Shown here piece after piece: positions 53,701 through 62,700 of a stretch of 64,000 nucleotides of DNA (the first letter of the stretch is position 1; every line of letters starts with the position of its first letter). Source of the DNA: Anadara kagoshimensis (Eukaryota > Mollusca > Bivalvia > Arcoida > Arcidae); NCBI GenBank assembly GCA_021292105.1, contig CM037871.1:34903997-34967996 (forward strand). The letters run 5' to 3'. The notes under the pieces were generated by a model, which was given only the letters and a program-made list of their open reading frames with translations, was not told the DNA's origin and searched no databases. The translations under genes were made by a program, and so were the position numbers.

Positions 53701-56700
53701 ATGTATTTAGTAGCAACTTTTGACAAGCTACTCAAGTACAGTATGTGGTTCAAAATTTTGTGAAGACTTAAAGGAATGACACAGTTACTAATAACAATGG
53801 ACTTGGGTATACTTGAATTCTATTAAGTTGAAATATGATAGAATTGTCTTTATAGATGAGTATGTTGTCATCGTAAAGCTCGGGATTATTGTTAAAATCA
53901 GCCATTCAATACTGCATAATTTGTCTAATAAGTTATGCTGTAATGAGGTTAAACTGTTATTACAAAATGCTGCTGGATTGTATACTGATAATTCCATTAT
54001 GTGCGTCACCAATGTTTTCCATCTTTGTTATTAAATAAGTAATGAAAACTCGAGAGCCCCCCCCCCCCCCCCCATGTTATTTGCATATATTTTACAGGAT
54101 TGGTTATTCATTACTAGAATAATTGACTAGCTAAGTGTATAGATATTACCTTAATATGAAAATATAAGATTTTCCTATAGCTTTCCTTTGTAAAAATAAC
54201 CAAATACATAGTTTATGTTAAGGCTTTAAGAATCAGTTCAGTTTCAATTTTGATTGATTGTTTTCAAAAATCTGTACACCTGAGCTAACTATATGCTAAC
54301 AATTAATTGTGCTTGTGACATGACAGTACTGATCATTTTGGCTTGTGATACTACTAGACAAATTTTACCAAAATGATTGGCTAATAGACAAGAAAATTGA
54401 TACAAAATATTCAAGTGTATCGCATGACCTTGTGTGTCACTAAATATTTCGCATAGCGAATTATTTTATGTGTGCAAATTGTCCAATTCTTTCATATTTC
54501 CGTAAAAAAATGAAAAATTAATTTCATTTCTTATAATTCAATTTTTAAAAAATTTTCAACAACAATAAAACAAAATATAGCTGTAGCAAGTAAAAAAGCG
54601 ACACTATGGCATAGTAATTCAAATGCCTATGTACGTCATCTATAATGAGATGATGTCATTGAGAGCCAATCCATTCATGCAAATGTAACAGAAAAATCTA
54701 ACCAATTAAAATGCTTTTAACAAATGAGAATTGAATTATTAAACAATATACCACAGTTAATTGTTGATTATCTCTTAAATAATATTTCCAGTGACTTTTA
54801 TTATATTTTTGCTTTATGTTTTGTCTTTCTCTCTACCTTCAGATTGTGGCATCAGAACCGGTCAAGGTATCCATGAAGTTACGTGTACACTTCTCTCATC
54901 TGTGGAATATCTGGGATTTAGTGGCTATAATCGGTTTTACTGTGGCCTGGTGTTTGAGATTTTATCCGTCGACTTTAGGTGCAGCCAGAATTGTCTACGT
55001 CTTCAATATTGTATTTTGGTTGGTCCGTATTTTAGAAATTATGATGGTACACAAGTATCTAGGACCATATGTGAAGATTATAGGAAAACTGGTATGTATA
55101 CACGTACGAGATTTTGATTTGTTTTTGTGCTAACCACAGATAAACACAATTTACTTAACAAACTACCATAATATATACATATTATATACACACTGTGAAT
55201 ATGATATTTTTATTTAACATTTCCAACCAGGTTATTTAAACTAATAAAAAAAAACACTTTATGTAAAAAAACTATATTTACCACATAAAAACACTGAACA
55301 CTGAACTATGTTTTGACATCTCTTCTGTAGTAATGACGTCATTATTTACATTTGACAAATCAGAGACTCCCCAATGAAGTCACAATGAGAAAAGTGCACG
55401 TGTGGTGATACAAAAACTTGTATTTCGTCAAATCAGATAGAAAAAGTAGTCTAATGTTAGATAAAATAATGTATTAATGAACATAATTTGAGCTTTTGGT
55501 TTTTGGGCTTGGAAAAACTTCAGGTCATTTTCAAATGTTCCATTGTACAGTAATTTAAACACAAGACTGAGAATGATAAATCAAGTAACAAAAGCATTCT
55601 TTTCACGACACTGTCCCATTCACTAATTCAAATACATGCTTGTATGTCCGAACTTAAATGCATGTATTTACCATAGACAGTATGAAACAGATGTAAATTG
55701 TTGACACTGTATTTTGAAAGTACACTAAAGCCTTGATTCATTCCCACCATTTGTTCTATCAGATTTTGGCATTATAAAGTGTTTTTGGTAAAAGGTTTAT
55801 AAAGAAATACATAAAAAGTGATATTTGGACTTCAAAATAGTTTGCCGCTAAGTACGTAATCTGGCAAAATTATCAAGTGTTGTTATAACGAGGTTTTACT
55901 GTATTGATACATGTATATATGTTTATCCTAATAATCTTTTATTTTCCTTTATTTTATAGCTGATTGACATGTCATATTTCATCATCATCGTGTTTATTGT
56001 ATTGGTTAGTTTTGGAATCGTCAGACAAGCCATACACTTTCAGAACGAGGAACCGTCGTGGCATCTTGTCCGTAACATGTTCTTTTATCCATACTGGATG
56101 ATATACGGAGAATTGTTTGCCGATGAAATAGATAGTAAGCTATTTTATGTATAAAATCCCACACAAAAGGGTCTATTTATGGAGCAGGGTCTCACAAACA
56201 AATGAAAAAAAAAATAAAAAAAATAAAAATGGCATATACCGTAGCTAACACGAATTGTCCATCTGCAACTTGTAATGTCTGTCATGTCTTTATGTATAAA
56301 TCAAGTAAAAATTTCTGGAAAATGATACATTGAAACTTTGCTCTCTATGCAGATATAAAAGATCATCCAACTAAAATAAATCCCCTTGAAAGGCTACCAT
56401 TATTATTATATAAGTATGATGTCTCTGTATCAAAATTATTCCATACTTCCTTGTTCCTTTCATTATTGATTTCTTCCTTGCTGGCACATTTAGCTTGACA
56501 GAGGGGCTTGCCCTTTCAAAGCAACCTGTCTCACTTCCCTGGTGAAAGTTCATGTGCCCAATTTAATTTGCCAGTTTCCAAAGTTTTTACTTTGCTTTGT
56601 AATCGTGGTGTAGACCTGGACTGGTATGTTTGTTTTTTATAAAGAAAACTACTGTGCCTTTGAAGAATAAGAAAGTTTGATGTTAGCTTGTTGTTTTAAC

Positions 56701-59700
56701 TGTATAGTGTTTAATTGTTTACAGCATGTACTGATGAGGAAAGACATCCAGATGGTTGTACCTACGGCTCTTGGGTCGCTCCAGCACTTATGTGTATATA
56801 TCTCCTTATTGCCAATATACTGTTAATCAACATGTTAATAGCCAGATTCAAGTAAGTATCCTGGATGGAGGGTTGGGTGGGTAGTGACTTGGTGGATAGA
56901 TGGGCAGATGAATGTGTGGTTGGTTTGAGGGATGGATGGGTGGGTGGTTTGTTTGCTGGATGGATAAATGGATGGATGGGTGGTTCAATAGAGGGATAGA
57001 TGGGCAGATGGATGGATGGTGAATGGGTGGTTGGTTTGATGGATGGATGGATGGGTGGGTGGGTTGTTTGTTTGCTGGATGGATAGCTGGACGGATGGAT
57101 GGATGGATGGGTGGTTCAATAGAAGGATAGATGGGCAGATGGATGGATGGTGGTTGGGTGGTTGGTTTGATGGATGGACAGATAGGTGGTTGGATGGTTG
57201 GTTTGCTGGATGGATGGGTGGTTCAATAGAGGGATAGATGGGTTGATAAATGGGTTGGTGGATACATGCATAGGTTGTACAGGTAGATGGATTGATGGAT
57301 GGAATGGTTGATTTCAGCATCCATTTATATCAAGATTTCACCAACTATGAGGTGAAGTTAAAGAAATATTTACCTCTGCTGTGGCCTGATGAAAAAATGA
57401 ATTGGCTTTTCTATTTATGATTACCATGCATGACACAGGGTCTTTGTATTTAAAATACTGTGAAGATTCTGAAAACTGTTACCTAAATCTGAACTATAAA
57501 GCCATGAGTGATGATGGCACTGATCAAACAAAACTATTCTTGTATAGAAAAAGTAACTTTACCTTATTTATGTAATGTCACACCATCATGGTTATCCTGT
57601 ACATCCTATATTGGTATTTAGTATAAGTGTAATGTTTATGGTTAATAAGAGTGTATTAATCAATGAATGATATCAGATGATGATTTATGTAAACGGCTAT
57701 TGGTACTTTGGTCAGTCAGTATGTCAGGATATAGTACGGTCAGTTTGTTGGGATTTAATACGGTCAGTTTGTTGGGAATTAATTTCAATCAGTAATGGAA
57801 AGCTATCAGATTATTATACTGTTAATGATTTATTATATCTCAGCAAGTATTGCCTGACTAATTAATTCTCGGCTGTAAAATATCAAAATTCACTTATAGA
57901 TACATAATAGGTAAATCTGTATATAAAGACACAGGTTTAATGATTTGTTGTAACAAGTATTGCCTTACTAATTCCTTCTTGGCTGTAAAAATATCAAAAT
58001 TCACTAATAGATATATAACCGTAAAACGTGTATATAAACTTATGACAGGGGTTTTAATGAGTATTTATAATAAGTATGGTCTTACTCATTGATACTGAAA
58101 TATGAGAGTATAGGCAATTCTAAATAGCCAAACAACATTGACCTTACATTAGAAATACAGTCAAACCTGTCTATAAAGGCCACTCAAGGGAACTTATATA
58201 GAGGTGGCCTTTAAGGCAGGTTGGACTGTAGTCATAAAATGATCCACCCAATACTAGTATAGTCCAACCTGCCTTAAAGGCCACCTTTATATAAGGGCCA
58301 CCAGCTTATAAAGGCCAGTAGGATTGTATCCCAATTGTTCTTTATTTATATTATTTGAACCTGTATATAAAGTCCACCTGCCCATAAAGGCCACTATCAC
58401 TGGTTCCCTTGAGTGGCCTTATAGACAGGTCTGATTGTACATAGTATATGGTGGTCTTATGAATGGTGTATACCGGTACTAATCTGTCCGCTTAGGTGGT
58501 ACTATTTTAAGTCCTAGCGGATGTAACTGGAATGACCATTTAATAAATAACTTGCAGAGAATATAGTACATATTATTTGAATGATAGAAAGAATTTCGGA
58601 GTGACGTATTTCAGAACTTGGCATGGTTCCGTTGAGTAATTTTTCTTAGGCCAACTGTGTAAAGAAAGTTAAAAGTCTAGAATTGAAATGAAAACTTCTA
58701 ATCTAGTAAAGAAACAAAATCTCAGTACAGTGCTCTTGCTAGGTCATTTTTGGAGCTGATATTCTGTCCCATTAATATTACAAAATCTTATGGTATTTTC
58801 ACAATTACTTTGCAAGTTTTCACAATTTAGAAATTTCAGCTTTAAAAACTGTATTTTGGCATTTTCTATCAGTTTAATGATATATTTTTCTTTTTCACAA
58901 TTTTAGTCAATATGATGTTTATTTTTACAATTACAAGGACCCCCGTACCTGTAGTAAATAATTATCTTTTATATGTAATTATTGACAACATATTCCTGAT
59001 TTTATCAATCAGCCTGCATTTGCATTTTATTAATTATCATTATTTAAAATGACACTCATTTTGGATAATCCAAATATATGAAGATTTTCATTCATTTCCA
59101 TTTTTCTAAAATTTAGATTTTTATCTGTAATATATTAAATTTATAAAAGCTTTTGTTATTGATTGAATATGTAAATAAATGTATATTGCAGATAATTAGT
59201 CAATATTGACATGCGAGTCGATCATTACAAAATATGCAGCATGGAATTATGTTTGATCAAGTTGCCTCCCTTTAACAAATCCATATGTCAAGTTTCACTA
59301 TCCTGTCACTTTGAGTTTGGGGGAAAAAGGTTTGGAAAAACTTTAACCAAATATTTTGCACCAGTCTAGACTAGGACACCAGACAAAATAACTGATGTAT
59401 ACTTATGTCTCTTACTTTACAGGATGACCTTGGTGTCCAAGTGGTCTTACTTTACAGGATGACCTTGGTGTCCAAGTGGTCTTACTTTACAGGATGACCT
59501 TGGTGTCCAAGTGGTCTAAAGCCCATGCTTATAGATCACAGTGTCTCTGACCTCTTACCAATTAGGTTCGAGTCCCACTCAGAAAACATCTTAGGGTGAG
59601 AAGTATGCTGAAGGTCAGAGGTTTTCTCTTGGCATTCCACTTCCCTCCACCATCCCAGAATTGGCCACCTCTAAGTGAAAACAATTGTGACAGGGGCGTA

Positions 59701-62700
59701 ATAATCCATTATTCCATTCTAACCTTACTTTTCAGACTCGGCCAACAAATTATGACTTGATTACAGTTGATTATATTTATTTTCTTTATTTTCAGTGCAA
59801 CTTTCATTCGTACACATCCACTGTCCAGAGAGATATGGAAATTTCAGAGATATCAGTTAGTCATTAATTATGAACTCCGTCCAATCATGCCACCGCCATT
59901 GATATTTTTCAGTCATATATACCTGTGCATTAAGTATGTTATTCGTCGTTGTAAGAAGAAAAGAGATTTGTTTGACAATGGATTAAGTAAGTTTTACATT
60001 AGAAATACTGTTAAACCTCAATTCATTTCCACCATTTATTATACGCAAACTTGTTTGAGGGGTATATATAGGAATGGCTATGTCTGTAAAATTGTGTCTG
60101 GGACAAAGGTCGAGGGAAAACATTGAATGTTGGGGGGTATTTCGCTCTCAAGAGACAGTCTAGATCAGTCAAATTTTGGTGTTATAAAAGGGGTTGGTGA
60201 TAATTCAAGAGAGAATTTTTTTTTTTTTAAAAGGAAAAAAACGGATTCTAAGACTTAAAATTACTGTGACAATAAGCAAGGTGTCAAAACTACAGCAGGA
60301 CATTATAATGAGGTTTTACAGTATTTCCAGATTAACATCTTGTTTTTGGAAAATGTAAACTAAAAGCACGCAATGTGCACAAGTCATGCTTAGAGAGGCA
60401 TTGGTATATATACATGTATGTGCTTCATGAAGTGGAGGGTGGTTGGTTTCCAGATACTACTGCTACTCCAGATAAACTGAGTATCAGATTCAGTATTGGT
60501 ACTCCGCATTCTCTGTTCTTTATTGCTTGCTATTAACAATTTCTATGTGTATTCTTATATCCTCGTCAAGCTGAAACTAGGGTATAGGCTTCAATATTGC
60601 CACATCTAGTAGCACACAACCATGTAATATGGTATGTTCACATCGGTAAAAACTTTAGAGATGGTTTTGATCTTTATCCATCTTTTCTTATTCTAATCCT
60701 GATGGTTGACACATTGTTAAATGCTAGGGGCTAACAACATTCTGTGTCATTTTGAGAGTTAAACTGACAACAATGGAATTAGCACAAAGGATGCCATTTT
60801 TATTGAATGGTGACCAAGTCACTTGTGGATGAGAGCTCCCTCATCACCTAGGTCCTTATCCTTATGTGAGAAAATTTTTCAGTTTGCTTGTGGAAAGTCG
60901 GTGGTTTTCTTTTCTCACTCCAGTATCCTCCACCTTCCCTGAACTGACCACCGTGATAAATGAAAGGTTTAAAATTGAAAAAGACATTGCTTGTAGTAAA
61001 AACAAACTAGAACAATTCAGAAAAGAATGACAACAGTATATACAAGTGAATATATATTGGATCATGTGGATGTGAATAAAGAAAATACATAGAAGGAAAA
61101 AAAGTGAAAGATTTTTAAGTGGGACATATAACTCCATTTCTCCTCTCCACTCTATTAAAAAATTCTTTAAAAAGTTTTAAGAGATAATATATTTATCCAG
61201 TTTTAAGGATTATTATAGGTTATAAGACATATATAATTTTTTAATTGCTTTTCTTTTACAGAGTTATTGTTATCTCTTGAGGATTGACTCAGTTTTACAG
61301 ATAATTATACATAAGAAAACATACAATTTTTTTAATTGCTTTTCCTTTTTCAGAGTTATTTTTATCTCGCAATGATTTACTCAGTTTTACAGAAAATTAT
61401 AAGTTATAAGAAAACATATAATTTTTTAATTTGCTTTTCTTTTATTTATAGAGTTATTTTTATCTCATGATGATACTGAGAAACTACATGACTTTGAAGA
61501 AGAATGTGTGGAAGACTTTTTCCGAGAGAAAGACCAGAAGTTTCAAAATTCATCGGAAGAAAGGATAAGAGTTATAAATGAAAGGTATGTAGACATGTTA
61601 GTTATTTCAGGAACATCTGTAAATCATCTTTGTTTCATCTGGGCCTTTGTGGTTGAGTGATTGTTGGTTCCCAGCACCTCTCATCACCTAGGTCTGAATC
61701 CCACTCAAGACGGCAGACCCTAATGCGAGGTTTTTCAATTAGCATCAGGAAGATTGGTGGTTTCTTCTGGCACTCCAGTTTCTTCCACTATCCCAGAAGG
61801 CAGAACTTACTGACTCGACATAAGTCATTCTTGACTGGGGTTAAACACAATAGTTCAAATTACTCTACACTTCTGCTGTATTCATGGGGAACTTACTTTT
61901 GGTATGCTTAATTTATTACTTATTAATCAAGAGAATTAAGTGCTTTGAAATCAAATTATTAAAATGGTAAATGGCAAATCATTGCATCATAGGTCTGAAA
62001 TTGGGAAATTTCATGTGGCTAGTTATTTGCCCATCCCCTGATTTTTGGTGAGGCGAGTAAAGTATTCCAAGTTGATATTGGATGAGGTTTCACTGTACTG
62101 CAATGAACGTCATATCTTTAGTAAATCACATTTGTTTTTCAGAAAAAATGGCTTTTTCTTATTCTTCCACAGCACCCAGTCTCACTTCCCTGGTGGAGGT
62201 TCATTTGTTTAATTTAACTTGCCAGTTTTCAATGTTTTTAACTTTGCTTTCCAGATTGTGATTTGAATCCTGACCGATATGTTTGTGTCTGATTGTATTA
62301 ATTCTATATTTCAGAGTTGAAAACATGACTATGAGAATGGATGATGTTAACCAAAAGGAAAATTCCATAAAGTTGTCACTTCAAACTGTGGACTATCGAT
62401 TAACTAAGCTAGAAGAACTCTCCTTGCAATCTACAGACTTACTCAATGTAATGAAGGTTTATCTGTCCAGAGGGGTAAGGCACATCAGTGCCTCGAGCAC
62501 GTCCAGTCATGGTCAAGTGGAGAGTCAAGAATCAATTATAGAGCAAGGGGATTTAGCCGCTTACGATGAGCCTGCTGTTTTAAAACCTGATGATGGATCT
62601 GTGATGACTAAACGCAAGTCAACTGAAAGCTTAGACAAATCCAATACATCTGAACCTAGTTCCACCATGAGAAGCATTCCGTCACCCATACTGGTACATT

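Larger units (their letters stand above)
33330..54842. other. TRPM intron 13 (21.5 kb), host of the nested GPCR gene
   Basis: By far the longest intron here. Apart from the GPCR and the listed repeats, I see no gene. Stretches where I see nothing recognisable: 33823-34080, 35160-35880, 36120-36830, 37340-37530, 38364-38700, 39240-40370, 41740-42465, 44260-45620, 45740-46100, 46400-47390, 48060-48885, 49160-51840 and 52335-54842 (with a C-run at 54059-54073). Short open frames in these parts have no recognisable motif. Confidence 0.7.
56852..59795. other. TRPM intron 16
   Basis: Contains a GGAT/GGTT repeat, a 110-bp tandem repeat, an inverted M2 pair and a SINE-B copy. 57320-57835 and 58445-59400 show nothing I recognise. 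Confidence 0.6.
59987..61451. other. TRPM intron 17
   Basis: Contains an M1 MITE with an insertion, a SINE-B copy and the triplicated acceptor region, each listed. 60335-60800 shows nothing recognisable. Confidence 0.6.
61585..62314. other. TRPM intron 18
   Basis: Contains a SINE-B copy and a family E fragment. 61865-62130 shows nothing else. Confidence 0.6.

Noticed and set aside
54791..55117. Cys-rich 108-residue frame overlapping the S3-S4 exon
   Set aside because: It is a shadow in another frame; the TRPM frame has the homology and matching splice phases.
56985..57320. Low-complexity frames rich in His/Pro/Ser (minus) and Trp/Gly/Asp (plus)
   Set aside because: Both strands of the GGAT/GGTT repeat.
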